Origin: an uncultured Oscillospiraceae bacterium
GTDB lineage: Bacteria; Bacillota; Clostridia; Oscillospirales; Acutalibacteraceae
Length of the DNA: 64,000 nucleotides
NCBI GenBank assembly: GCA_900541975.1
Contig: UQLR01000005.1
Coordinates: forward strand, 62,001-126,000
Reading direction: 5' to 3'
In this document: positions 6,903-15,023 of the stretch, in pieces
Numbering within the stretch: position 1 is the first letter of the stretch
Layout: each line of letters opens with the position of its first letter
Notes under the pieces: generated by a model
What the model was told of the DNA's origin: nothing
Seen by the model: the letters and a program-made list of their open reading frames with translations, nothing else
The model's database searches: none
Translations under genes and position numbers: made by a program

Positions 6903-7664
6903 ATGTACGCACAAAGCAAAAGGAGCGCCTACCCTCAACCTACCAAGCAACAGGGTACACGCTCCAGAAACCCGGCCAGAAATGGCCGAAAGTCTAAGCC
7001 TATTTTATACCGCCTGCGGAAAATTTGCAAGCGTTATAACTGGGCCCGGATCGGGGCGGCGCTCCTGATCTTCGGAGCGGCAGCCTCCACAGTATGGGGC
7101 GTGTCGCATTTACTTAACCGCGGCAGCGATACCGAAGCAGCCGCAGAAACCAGAGCCGCAGAGGCAGCCGTGGAGCCGGAAGGCTATATTTTCAAATACG
7201 GCGAAGGCTACGCGGTAGACATGGAGCAGCTTACAGCGGCATGGGCGTCGGAGGCTGGATTTGAAAAGCGCTACGAGCTGACCGACGACGAGAGGCTGGA
7301 GATCGCGCAGGTACTAACGGCAGAGGCCGACGGCGAACCCTTCGCCGGTAAGGTGGCCGTGGCCCAGTGCATACTACAGACATGCGAGGACACCGACATG
7401 CGGCCGCACGAAGTCCTCAGCATGTACTCGTATAGCAAAAGACGCCCGGAGCCCTCGGACGAGGCTCTGGAAGCCGTGGCGGCCGTGTTTGACTTCGGGC
7501 ATGTGGCGACAACGGAGCCGATCAAATACTTTTATGCTCCCGCCCTGACCGACAGCGAGTGGCACGAGTCGCAGGCGTATGTAATGACAATCAACAATCA
7601 CAAATTTTTCAAGGAGGCAGACCATGACGCAGGAAGCAGCGGAAACGAAACCGGCGGCCACTAA
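6903..7664 (+). CDS. Membrane-anchored SleB-like cell wall hydrolase
   Basis: This 253-residue protein has a basic cytoplasmic start, one membrane segment (about residues 50-72), an Ala/Glu linker and a C-terminal domain (about 120-246) resembling the SleB/Hydrolase_2 family: RLEIAQVLTAEADGEPF, then KVAVAQCILQT and a late FYAP block. Such enzymes cleave peptidoglycan. It sits among early genes rather than with the lysis cassette. It may modify the envelope during lysogeny or infection. Its 3' end overlaps the ERF gene by 41 bp. The enzymatic call is good; the role is inferred. Confidence 0.8.
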   Translation: MYAQSKRSAYPQPTKQQGTRSRNPARNGRKSKPILYRLRKICKRYNWARIGAALLIFGAAASTVWGVSHLLNRGSDTEAAAETRAAEAAVEPEGYIFKYGEGYAVDMEQLTAAWASEAGFEKRYELTDDERLEIAQVLTAEADGEPFAGKVAVAQCILQTCEDTDMRPHEVLSMYSYSKRRPEPSDEALEAVAAVFDFGHVATTEPIKYFYAPALTDSEWHESQAYVMTINNHKFFKEADHDAGSSGNETGGH

Positions 7665-8199
7665 GGCGACGGCAAAGAAAACGCCCCGGCCGAAGGCTCT
7701 CACTCTGCAACAGAAGTTTATCAAGCTCCGGGAGGCGATCCCGGCCATTGTAAAAGCGAAGCACTCGGAAGGCGTCGAGTACAAGTTTGCAAAGATCAGC
7801 GACGTGTACCGGCTGCTTACTCCGGCCATGAATGAGCATGGCGTCAACTTTGACATTGTGGCCGAAACCGCCACCCGGCACACGCCGGAAGGAGATCCCC
7901 TTTACTATCACTATTACACCATGAACGAGCGCGGCGTCCAGCGTACTGTCTGGGTGTACGAGGAAGATCTCACGATCCGCTGGACAAATGCGGACAACCC
8001 GGAGGACATTCTGGAGGTTACACTCCACGCGATCGGAACCAACGACGGCGGCCCGGACAAGGCCAAAGGCAGCGCTCTGACCTACTGCCTGAAATACTAC
8101 CTTTTTGAGAAGTTCGGGATCGACCAAGGAGAGGACGATCCGGACATGAAAAACCTCACGGGAGCAGCGCAAGCTCAGCAAGCACAGCCCGGCGGGTAG
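7624..8199 (+). CDS. ERF-family single-strand annealing protein
   Basis: A 191-residue protein with the ERF core: LREAIPAIVKAKHSEG near residue 38, YKFAKISDVYRLLTPAM near 59, and GSALTYCLKYYLFEKFG near 160. ERF proteins anneal complementary single strands in phage recombination. It stands directly upstream of SSB, the usual partner. The frame ends abruptly in a Gln/Ala-rich linker. The +1 frame behind it continues with a plausible ERF-type C-terminal tail, so this copy may be shortened by a one-base insertion near 8195. The annealing core is intact. Confidence 0.88.
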   Translation: MTQEAAETKPAATKATAKKTPRPKALTLQQKFIKLREAIPAIVKAKHSEGVEYKFAKISDVYRLLTPAMNEHGVNFDIVAETATRHTPEGDPLYYHYYTMNERGVQRTVWVYEEDLTIRWTNADNPEDILEVTLHAIGTNDGGPDKAKGSALTYCLKYYLFEKFGIDQGEDDPDMKNLTGAAQAQQAQPGG

Positions 8200-8446
8200 A
8201 AATACCCAGCAGACAGGAAAACCCGCCTCAAACGGGCAAACAGGGGCTCAGAAACCGCTCACCGACGCCCAGCTCTCCCGCATGTACCGGAAGGGCGAGG
8301 ACGTGGGCTACACCCAGCAGCAGATCGACGACCGGATCCGGCAGAAATACGGACAACAGGATCCCCACCTGCTGACGCGGGCGCAGTATGACGAGATCTG
8401 CAACTCACTGGACGCAGCAAGAAGGCAAGGACAAGGAGGAAACTAA
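8195..8446 (+). pseudogene. Out-of-frame C-terminal tail of the ERF protein
   Basis: In the +1 frame relative to ERF, an open stretch of about 83 codons runs to TAA at 8444-8446, just before ssb. It begins with a Gln/Asn/Thr-rich linker like the end of ERF. It then gives LSRMYRKGEDVGYTQQQID, a helical tail of the sort that closes ERF-type proteins. No good ribosome site or start precedes it. A single-base insertion, a sequencing error or a +1 recoding event would explain it. A separate short gene starting at the ATG at 8281 is less likely. Confidence 0.55.
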
Positions 8447-8447
8447 A

Positions 8448-8861
8448 ATGTTTAACCATGTGGGCCTTTTAGGCCGTCTGGCTCAGGAGCCGGAAATCAG
8501 ATACACCACCGGAGGCACCCCGGTAGCACGCTTCGATCTGGCCGTGCCGGTGCCAAGTAAAAAGAAGGACACGCCTCCCGACTATATCCCCGTTGTCTGC
8601 TGGGATAAATGGGCCGATTTTTGCGGGAAGTACCTCACAAAAGGGCGGCAGGTAGTCGTCGAGGGCCGGATCACAACGAGGAAATGGCAGGACAATGACG
8701 GGAAACACCGCAAAGCGGTAGAGGTTACGGCCTCCCGGATCTACTTTGCAGACAGCAACTACGAGGGAGGCGGTACAAATGGCAACGCACAGCAGACAGA
8801 CGCCGGGGACGGCTTCATGTCGATCCCGGACGGCGTGGACGACGAGCTCCCGTTTAATTGA
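8448..8861 (+). CDS. ssb: Single-stranded DNA-binding protein
   Basis: A 137-residue SSB with the OB-fold start MFNHVGLLGRLAQEPEIRYT, a central VEGRITTRKW block and the acidic C-terminal tip DDELPFN that binds partner proteins. It coats single-stranded DNA in phage replication and cooperates with the ERF protein just upstream. The ATG at 8448 is chosen over upstream starts because AAGGAGG lies 7 bp before it and the OB fold begins there. Confidence 0.95.
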   Translation: MFNHVGLLGRLAQEPEIRYTTGGTPVARFDLAVPVPSKKKDTPPDYIPVVCWDKWADFCGKYLTKGRQVVVEGRITTRKWQDNDGKHRKAVEVTASRIYFADSNYEGGGTNGNAQQTDAGDGFMSIPDGVDDELPFN

Positions 8862-8938
8862 CCGGAGGACGACCGCCGGACAGACCGGAGAACATACAGA
8901 AACAAGCCGAAAGGCGACCGTGAAAGGAGGTGCTCACA

Positions 8939-9844
8939 GTGGCATGGATCCAAGTCCACCAACAACTTAAAGATCACAGAAAGCTGCTGGCGGCTGCCGA
9001 CGAGCTGGAGATCGAACCGCCTCACATGCTGGGCCTTCTGACTTCCTTCTGGCTCTGGGCGCTGGACAATGCACCCAGCGGCTCGCTGGAAGGGATCAGC
9101 AACCGGAACATAGCGCGGGCAGCTCAATGGAACAAGGAGCCGGACACCTTCGTGGAAGCCATGAAAAGCGCCGGTTTTCTGGACATAACCGAGGACGGAA
9201 CGCTGGAGATCCACGACTGGTACGAGTATGCCGGTAAGCTGATCGACCAGCGGGAAGCAGAGAAACAGAGATCCCGGAGACGCCGCGCTGCTGCTGCCGC
9301 CGACCGCAGGACGACCGACGGACAGACCGAAGGACAGCCAGCGGGCAAACCGGGAAACAGCCAGAGAGAAACCGCAGGCAGAGTAGACCAGACTACACCA
9401 GACCAGACTACACCAGAGAAAGAAAGTGAAACGCTTGACAGCGTTTTGTCTGCGGGGCCGACTCCCTTCCAGCAGATCGTTGACATGTATCACGAAATCT
9501 GCACAAGCTACCCGGTTTTGAGAAAAATCAGCGCAAACCGGAAAAAGGCGATCGCTGCCCGCTGGAAGGAATACGGGCAAGACCTGAGTATCTTCCGGGA
9601 GCTATTCGAGAAAGCCGAAGCCTCCCCCTTCCTGAAAGGCAGGAACGACCGGAACTGGACGGCTGACTTTAACTGGCTGATGAACTCCGGGAACATGGCG
9701 AAGGTGCTCGAAGGCAAATACACCGACAACCGGCAGCAGACACCGGGAAGGCAGCAGGCGCAGCCGGATCGCCCCGGACGAGTCAATACCATGGACGTGC
9801 TGGCCGGTATTATCGCAGGCGAGGAAGGAGGCGACGACTTATGA
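8939..9844 (+). CDS. DnaD-like phage replication initiation protein
   Basis: A 301-residue protein with an N-terminal winged-helix region (about 1-100, including SNRNIARAAQW and a following GFLDI turn), a low-complexity Gln/Thr/Arg linker (about 105-160) and a C-terminal block common in phage replisome organisers: NRKKAIAARWKEYG, then FLKGRNDRNWTADFNWLM and VLEGKY. This class binds the phage origin and recruits the host helicase. The GTG at 8939 lies 8 bp behind AAAGGAGG; the GTG at 8930 is too close to it. The next gene, the helicase loader, overlaps by 4 bp. Confidence 0.75.
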   Translation: MAWIQVHQQLKDHRKLLAAADELEIEPPHMLGLLTSFWLWALDNAPSGSLEGISNRNIARAAQWNKEPDTFVEAMKSAGFLDITEDGTLEIHDWYEYAGKLIDQREAEKQRSRRRRAAAAADRRTTDGQTEGQPAGKPGNSQRETAGRVDQTTPDQTTPEKESETLDSVLSAGPTPFQQIVDMYHEICTSYPVLRKISANRKKAIAARWKEYGQDLSIFRELFEKAEASPFLKGRNDRNWTADFNWLMNSGNMAKVLEGKYTDNRQQTPGRQQAQPDRPGRVNTMDVLAGIIAGEEGGDDL

Positions 9845-10524
9845 CAAAAAAGGACGCAGCTCAGCTTGTGGCGATCGTCGTCACCGCATACCCGAACTAT
9901 GACAAATTCAGGGACGCCGACAGCGTAAAGGCCACCGTGAGCCTCTGGGCTATGATGTTTGAGGACGTGGACGCCCCTCTGGTGGCGCTGGCCGTCAAAA
10001 AGCACATAGCAACAAGCAAGTGGCCGCCCAGCGTGGCAGAACTCCGGGAGATCCTTCTGGAGATTGCACACCCGGATCTCATAGCTCCGGATCAGGCGTG
10101 GCTCGCAGTCAGCGATCTACTCTACTCCGAGGGAGAATTTAACCACGGAGATCTAAAGCAGCAACTCCCGCCCCTTGTGGCCCGCGCCGTGGAGTCGATC
10201 GGCTGGAACAACCTCTGGGAAATGCACCGGGGACACTGGGGAGGCGGCAAGCCCGGCATGGATCGGGTGGCCTTCATGCAGCAGTACACGCCCATGTACG
10301 AGCGGGAAAAGGCCAGAGACATGACACCGGGAGAGCTTACAACGCAGATCGACGCCGTGGCCGCCTCTCTGCCGGACAAAGGGCAGAAAAAGCTCGCAGA
10401 CCGGGAAAGCGACCGAAGGAAGCGCGAACAGTATTATGCTGCACTCTCCGGCTGGAACCGACGGGAGGCTCTGGAAGCTGCGGATCCGCTGGCGCTGGAA
10501 GTCGGGGAGGTGAGCGACACATGA
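9841..10524 (+). CDS. Replicative helicase loader/inhibitor (G39P-like)
   Basis: This 227-residue protein resembles phage helicase loaders of the G39P type: a helical N-terminus (AAQLVAIVVTAYPNYDKF), then MMFEDVDAPLVALAVKKHIA and the conserved W-PPSVAELREI turn near residues 60-71, followed by a charged C-terminal region. Such proteins deliver the hexameric helicase to the initiator at the origin. Its place directly behind the DnaD-like gene, with an ATGA overlap, supports this. Confidence is moderate because the family is short and divergent. Confidence 0.72.
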   Translation: MTKKDAAQLVAIVVTAYPNYDKFRDADSVKATVSLWAMMFEDVDAPLVALAVKKHIATSKWPPSVAELREILLEIAHPDLIAPDQAWLAVSDLLYSEGEFNHGDLKQQLPPLVARAVESIGWNNLWEMHRGHWGGGKPGMDRVAFMQQYTPMYEREKARDMTPGELTTQIDAVAASLPDKGQKKLADRESDRRKREQYYAALSGWNRREALEAADPLALEVGEVSDT

Positions 10525-11420
10525 ACAAGATCATAAACTCTGACGCACTGGACGCCCTGAGAAAGCTCCCAGACTCCTGCTGCCGCACCTGCATAACCTC
10601 ACCGCCCTACTACGGACTGAGAGACTACGGCACAGACGGACAGATCGGGCTCGAAAATACGCCGGATCAGTACATTGAGAACCTCGTGAAGATCTTCCGG
10701 GAAGTCCGCAGAGTCCTGAAAGACGACGGCACCCTCTGGGTAAATATCGGGGACAGCTACACACAGAAGAACCTTAACGGGATCCCGTGGCTGCTGGCCT
10801 TCGCGCTCCGTTCAGACGGCTGGTATCTCCGATCGGACATTATCTGGCAGAAGCCCAACGCCATGCCGGAAAGCGTAAAAGACAGGCCAACACGGGCACA
10901 TGAGTACATCTTTCTTCTGAGCAAAAGCTCCCGCTACTACTACGACGCCGAAGCAGTGAAAGAGCCAGCCGTGGGATTTTATAACGCTGCGCCAGCTGGA
11001 AGCGCCGGAACGGGAAAACCCAACACCAGAAGGCGCGGAAACTCCCGGACATTCAGGGGAGGCGGTGCTTACACCCATGACCGGGCACAGCACAACAGTG
11101 CCACCGTGGAGCGGGAAAGCCACGGGCTCGCCCCAAACGAAAGCGGGAAAAGAAACCGCCGAAGTGTTTGGACAATCGCCACCCGGCCATATAAGGGCGC
11201 ACACTTCGCCACATTCCCGGAGGAACTCGCGAGGCCGTGCATATTAGCGGGCAGCAGGCCCGGCGACACTGTTCTGGATCCCTTCGCCGGAAGCGGTACC
11301 ACCGGGGCCGTGGCCGAGCAGGAGGGCCGGGACTTTATCGGGATAGAGATCAACCCGGACTATTGCGAAATTATCAGGCAGAGGCTTGACGCCTGCTGCC
11401 AGAAAGGAGCCAAACCATGA
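10521..11420 (+). CDS. Site-specific DNA methyltransferase (beta class)
   Basis: A 299-residue methyltransferase. The catalytic motif TSPPYYG is near residues 27-33 and the AdoMet-binding motif DPFAGSGTTG is near 253-262, so motif IV precedes motif I, as in the beta class of N6-adenine/N4-cytosine enzymes. SPPY is typical of N4-cytosine enzymes but not decisive. No restriction endonuclease lies next to it. It is probably an orphan that protects phage DNA. Overlaps of 4 bp on both sides place it in the early operon. Confidence 0.9.
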   Translation: MNKIINSDALDALRKLPDSCCRTCITSPPYYGLRDYGTDGQIGLENTPDQYIENLVKIFREVRRVLKDDGTLWVNIGDSYTQKNLNGIPWLLAFALRSDGWYLRSDIIWQKPNAMPESVKDRPTRAHEYIFLLSKSSRYYYDAEAVKEPAVGFYNAAPAGSAGTGKPNTRRRGNSRTFRGGGAYTHDRAQHNSATVERESHGLAPNESGKRNRRSVWTIATRPYKGAHFATFPEELARPCILAGSRPGDTVLDPFAGSGTTGAVAEQEGRDFIGIEINPDYCEIIRQRLDACCQKGAKP

Positions 11421-11947
11421 GAAAAAGGCTTATATATATCTGCTCCCCTCTCCGTGGGGACATTGAAAAGAACATTCAGAAGGCACAGGGCTACTGCCGG
11501 GAGGCGGTGGATCTCTGGCCGGACGTGATACCGATCGCGCCTCATGTCTACTGCACCCAGTTTCTTGACGACACCATACCGCAGGAGCGGGAGGCGGGCA
11601 TGGAGCTGGGGATCGCGCTGCTGGACATGTGCGACGAGCTATGGGTGTACGGCATAAACAATCCGAGCGAAGGCATGAAAAAGGAAATCGCCTACGCCAA
11701 GGAGCACGGGATCCCGGTAAAAGACGCCGCCGACCTCTACCGCCTCCGGGAGCAGGAGAAAAACCGGCAGGAGGACAAAGAGCTGGGCGACGCCCTTCTC
11801 GTCCTTCCCACCCATACCGGAGCAATAAACGGAGTCGCCGCCTTTGAGTCCACCACCGTGCGGATCAGCGGAGAGGTGATCGTCGAGCTGGCAGCAGAGC
11901 TCAGACGAAACCGCGGCCACGACATCACCGTGGAGGCTGAGGCGTGA
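11417..11947 (+). CDS. DUF4406/DUF7768-type nucleoside deoxyribosyltransferase-like protein
   Basis: A 176-residue protein with the pattern of small phage proteins related to nucleoside 2-deoxyribosyltransferases: IYICSPLRGD at the N-terminus, FLDDTIPQEREAGM in the middle, then CDELWVYG and GMKKEIAYAKEHGIPV. The Rossmann-like fold suggests it handles nucleosides or nucleotides; the substrate is unknown. A charged extension of about 60 residues follows the conserved core. The gene is coupled to the methyltransferase before it and the RecU-like gene behind it. Confidence 0.75.
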   Translation: MRKRLIYICSPLRGDIEKNIQKAQGYCREAVDLWPDVIPIAPHVYCTQFLDDTIPQEREAGMELGIALLDMCDELWVYGINNPSEGMKKEIAYAKEHGIPVKDAADLYRLREQEKNRQEDKELGDALLVLPTHTGAINGVAAFESTTVRISGEVIVELAAELRRNRGHDITVEAEA

Positions 11948-12552
11948 GCTGGGACTATGTGCCGGGGAAAAATGCAGAGGGCTATCCGGATCCGACTGCT
12001 GCCGCCGCCCTCTCAAACGTCCAGCGCAGCCAGCGGGGCCTCCAGAGTAAACGGGCGGGCGAACACTTCGAGAATATGATCGCCGCAAGCCTCGGCTGGT
12101 ACAAGGACAAGGGCGTGGCCTTCATTGAAAAGACGCCGGAGCCCATGCGACCGCTCAGACCACCGAACCGGCAGGGGCAGTTTCTCGCCTGCTACATCAA
12201 AGCGGGACAGCCAGACTTTAAGGGAACCCTCACGGGAGGCCGGGCCGTCGTATTCGAGGCAAAACACACGGACAGCGACCGGATCGACTATAACAGGCTG
12301 ACGCAGGAGCAGCTGAACAGCCTCGCAGAGCACGACCGCCTCGGCGCTGCCGCCTTTATCCTTGTGAGCGTCGAGCTTCAAGACTTCTACCGGGTGCCGT
12401 GGGGCGTGTGGCGGGATATGCGGAAACTGTACGGGCATAAACACATGAACAAGGCAGAGCTCGAACCCTTCCGGGTGCAGTATATCGCCGGAGTGCTCAA
12501 ACTGCTGGAAGGCATAGAGCTGGAATATGGGGAGCAGGAGGAAACGCTATGA
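11944..12552 (+). CDS. RecU-like Holliday junction resolvase
   Basis: A 202-residue protein resembling RecU-type nucleases: KRAGEHFENMI at the start of the core (about residues 38-48), a PDFKG block (about 93), and FEAKHTDSDRI (about 107-117) giving the PD-(D/E)xK-like D...E-x-K arrangement, then LTQEQLNSL and a helix. RecU cleaves four-way junctions during recombination; in phages it helps resolve replication intermediates. The start GTG at 11944 overlaps the previous stop (GTGA). Good context beside ERF and SSB. Confidence 0.82.
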   Translation: MSWDYVPGKNAEGYPDPTAAAALSNVQRSQRGLQSKRAGEHFENMIAASLGWYKDKGVAFIEKTPEPMRPLRPPNRQGQFLACYIKAGQPDFKGTLTGGRAVVFEAKHTDSDRIDYNRLTQEQLNSLAEHDRLGAAAFILVSVELQDFYRVPWGVWRDMRKLYGHKHMNKAELEPFRVQYIAGVLKLLEGIELEYGEQEETL

Positions 12553-12809
12553 ATTTTGAAAGAAAATGGTGCCATGAGTGCAGCGGGATCCAGCTTTTCG
12601 GGGAGCATAAAGGGAAAGCGTGCTGCAGCGCTATGAGCCGGATCCTGAAAAACCGGGAAACCGGCGAACCGATCCGGGCCTATATGGATAAGGAAACCAC
12701 CCGGAACATGTGCAGAAATCTGGGCGAAGGCTGCCCGATCCTCACGCTGGCGGAGGCAACAGAGACACAATGCGGCCCGGCGGTACACATGGCGGCCGTA
12801 AAGGCATAA
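12549..12809 (+). CDS. Cysteine-containing hypothetical phage protein
   Basis: An 86-residue protein starting at an ATG behind CAGGAGGAAAC, overlapping the resolvase gene by 4 bp. Cysteines occur in CHECSG near the N-terminus, a central CC, and single ones at NMCRN and EGCPI, compatible with metal binding. No family is recognised. It lies between the resolvase and the Dam-like methyltransferase in the early operon. Function unknown. Confidence 0.6.
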   Translation: MNFERKWCHECSGIQLFGEHKGKACCSAMSRILKNRETGEPIRAYMDKETTRNMCRNLGEGCPILTLAEATETQCGPAVHMAAVKA

Positions 12810-12824
12810 GAAAGGAGCACAGAC

Positions 12825-13568
12825 ATGAACGGAGCACTATTAAGCAGCAAAAACATGGGCTGGTGTACTCCGGCCGACTTTTTCAGCGAGCTGGATCAGG
12901 AGTTTCATTTTAACCTCGATCCGGCCGCCACCGATAAAAGCGCCAAGTGCGCGAGATATTTTACACCGGCCGACGACGGCCTGAAAGCGGACTGGGGGGG
13001 GTGTCGCGTGTTCTGTAATCCGCCCTACGGCCGCCAGATCACAGACTGGGTGCGGAAGGGCTACGAGGAAAGCAAGAAACCCGGCACTCTCGTGGTAATG
13101 CTCATACCGGCCCGCACGGACACGTCCTACTTCCACGACTACATATTCCACGGAAAAGCCGACGAGGTGCGCTTTATCCGCGGGAGGCTCACATTCACGG
13201 ACGAGGACGGGAACCCGACCAAAGACGCCAAAGGGCGGCCGTGCTCCGCTCCCTTCCCTTCGGCCGTCGTGATCTGGCGCAGCAAGGACATGGCCCAGAG
13301 CCTCCGGGACATGGTGCTGGATTTAATAAAGGACAGGGACATGACCGCGAACGAGATCGCCGCCACTCTGTCAGACAGGGGGCAGCAGGTAAGCCGCAGC
13401 GACGTGGGCCCGATCCTAACCAAAGCGCAGGCGGCTGGACTGATAAGAAACGCCGGAAAGCGTGATTGCAGCGTGACGGGGCGCTCTGCTATCGCATGGA
13501 AGGCAGAAAAGGAGGTATTTCATGGGAACAAACCAAACCACAAAGGAAACCCGGCGGGCGAGCTATGA
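12825..13568 (+). CDS. Phage Dam-type DNA N6-adenine methyltransferase
   Basis: A 247-residue protein matching the phage DNA N-6-adenine-methyltransferase family: WCTPADFFSELDQEF near the start, LDPAATDKSAKC (AdoMet region), the catalytic NPPYG near residue 66, and RFIRGRLTF in the middle. A C-terminal winged-helix-like extension (about 165-230) with NEIAATLSDRGQQVS is additional to the catalytic core. It is the second of three methyltransferases in the prophage, and no cognate endonuclease is visible. DNA protection or regulation is likely. Confidence 0.88.
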   Translation: MNGALLSSKNMGWCTPADFFSELDQEFHFNLDPAATDKSAKCARYFTPADDGLKADWGGCRVFCNPPYGRQITDWVRKGYEESKKPGTLVVMLIPARTDTSYFHDYIFHGKADEVRFIRGRLTFTDEDGNPTKDAKGRPCSAPFPSAVVIWRSKDMAQSLRDMVLDLIKDRDMTANEIAATLSDRGQQVSRSDVGPILTKAQAAGLIRNAGKRDCSVTGRSAIAWKAEKEVFHGNKPNHKGNPAGEL

Positions 13569-13821
13569 CGCCGTTATCCCCAAAGCAAAGGAACGCAGCC
13601 GCCTGATCCTTGAAACGCTCGGCAGCAGGAGCATGACCGTGAGCGAAATCACGGACGAGCTGGTGAAAGCGGGCCGGATCCCCTACTACAACCGCAACTA
13701 TGTAGCGCCCAGACTCTCAGAGCTCAAAGACATGGGCGTGGTGGAAACCTGCGGGCGTAGACGCTCCACACACTCCACGGCCACCGAAGCGGTATGGCGC
13801 AGGAAGGAGCTTCCTCAATGA
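13522..13821 (+). CDS. Winged-helix phage protein
   Basis: A 99-residue protein with an ATG at 13522 behind AAAAGGAGG. Its first 16 codons overlap the methyltransferase gene in another frame. MTVSEITDELVKAG and YVAPRLSELKDMGVVET form a plausible winged helix-turn-helix. It resembles the C-terminal extension of the preceding methyltransferase, so the two may share ancestry. A DNA-binding regulatory role is inferred. Confidence 0.65.
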   Translation: MGTNQTTKETRRASYDAVIPKAKERSRLILETLGSRSMTVSEITDELVKAGRIPYYNRNYVAPRLSELKDMGVVETCGRRRSTHSTATEAVWRRKELPQ

Positions 13822-14114
13822 TTGACGCAATAATAGCAGTTTTCGCCATAATCATTTTAGCAAGCGCGGCCATAGTCGGCGCTGTCATGGTGGCCCTGAT
13901 CGTGTTCGGGCTCCGGTGTATCTTCGGGCCATGCTTCGACGAGTACGGCGAGATCCACGAGTGCCCCGGCTGCCAAGGCGCAAAAGAAAACGCTTGTCCC
14001 GGCTGCCGGTATAACCCGGCATACTGGGATCATGCGAAATATATCGGGCCGAGTCGCCGGAGACTGCGAAAGCTCAGGAAGGAGGCGCAAAGGAGTGAAC
14101 ACTGGGACATGTAA
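13818..14114 (+). CDS. Small membrane protein with cysteine knuckles
   Basis: The ATG at 13818 follows AAGGAGC and gives a 98-residue protein. One N-terminal membrane segment (about residues 2-33, very rich in Ile, Ala and Val) is followed by a cytoplasmic part with CPGCQG and CPGCRY, a likely zinc ribbon. The tail is basic. No family is recognised. The gene overlaps its neighbours on both sides. Confidence 0.6.
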   Translation: MIDAIIAVFAIIILASAAIVGAVMVALIVFGLRCIFGPCFDEYGEIHECPGCQGAKENACPGCRYNPAYWDHAKYIGPSRRRLRKLRKEAQRSEHWDM

Positions 14115-14355
14115 AAGCTGCGGGAAACAGATCCTCTGGATCAGGACACGAACCGGGCGCTCAATGCCGTGCGATACAAAGCCGGTCAACTACCGCATAA
14201 AACACGGAGGGGACACAAAGCTGGTAACGCCTGCCGGTGACGTCATAAGCTGCGAGGCGGTAAAAGATCCGGCAGAGGCACAAGGCTGGGGCTACGTTCC
14301 ACACTGGAGCACATGCGACGCCCCGGACAAATTCAAAAGGAGGACACGACCATGA
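14095..14355 (+). CDS. Zinc-knuckle phage protein
   Basis: An 86-residue protein. The GTG at 14095 is chosen because AAGGAGG precedes it and the conserved part begins right after: TCKSCGKQILWIRT, then GRSMPCDTKPVNY. Small proteins of this type occur in many Firmicutes phages, with the two N-terminal cysteines and a later cysteine forming a metal site. Function unknown. It overlaps both neighbours. Confidence 0.6.
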   Translation: MNTGTCKSCGKQILWIRTRTGRSMPCDTKPVNYRIKHGGDTKLVTPAGDVISCEAVKDPAEAQGWGYVPHWSTCDAPDKFKRRTRP

Positions 14356-15005
14356 AGAAGCAGAAAGTAACGAGCCAGATCAACCTCGAACGACTGGCAG
14401 GCGGGGCCTTCGCTGAGAAGCTCAACGAGGCGCTCATGCAGGTGGCTGAGAACATTCAGAACCCGAACACCGAAGCCACCACCAAGAGACAGATCAACAT
14501 AGCGATAAAATTCGCACCGAACAAGAGCCGTCAAGTAATCAATACCCAGATCTCCGTCACGACCAAGCTCGCAGCTACGGAGGCAATCGACACTCAAATG
14601 GTGATGGGCGTCAATATCAGAACCGGGCAGATCGAGATCGCCGAGTATGACGGCCAGATCCGTGGGCAGATGAACCTCTTCGACTTCGCAGAGGAAGAAC
14701 CGCAGAAGGAGGAAGCCGCCGGGCAGCAGGAGGCCGAACCGGCAGAGGCCGAGCGGGAGCAGGACATTCCAACCGGTGCTCCCATTGATATGAGACGCAG
14801 GAAGCCGGAGCCACGGCAGCAGGCAGAGGCAGATCCGGATCCGGAGGCAGCAGGCCGCCTGATACCCGGTAAGGACTTCGATCCGGTAACTGGGGAAATA
14901 TACGAACCGGAGGACGACCGCCGGACAAACGACGGACAGACCGAAGAACAACCGAAAAACGACGGAAAAATCGTAGTAATGGAACGCGCCGCGGCGCAGG
15001 CATAA
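14352..15005 (+). CDS. Phage protein resembling the 'replication terminator' family
   Basis: A 217-residue protein with an ATG at 14352 behind AAGGAGGACACG. The N-terminal 110 residues (INLERLAGGAFAEKLNEAL, then IKFAPNKSRQ) resemble a conserved phage family that databases often label 'replication terminator protein', a name not backed by a clear mechanism. The rest is low-complexity and rich in Glu, Gln and Pro, ending in an acidic Asp/Glu segment. It lies in the early operon in front of another conserved phage protein. Confidence 0.55.
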   Translation: MKKQKVTSQINLERLAGGAFAEKLNEALMQVAENIQNPNTEATTKRQINIAIKFAPNKSRQVINTQISVTTKLAATEAIDTQMVMGVNIRTGQIEIAEYDGQIRGQMNLFDFAEEEPQKEEAAGQQEAEPAEAEREQDIPTGAPIDMRRRKPEPRQQAEADPDPEAAGRLIPGKDFDPVTGEIYEPEDDRRTNDGQTEEQPKNDGKIVVMERAAAQA

Positions 15006-15023
15006 GAAAAGGAGGACGAAACC

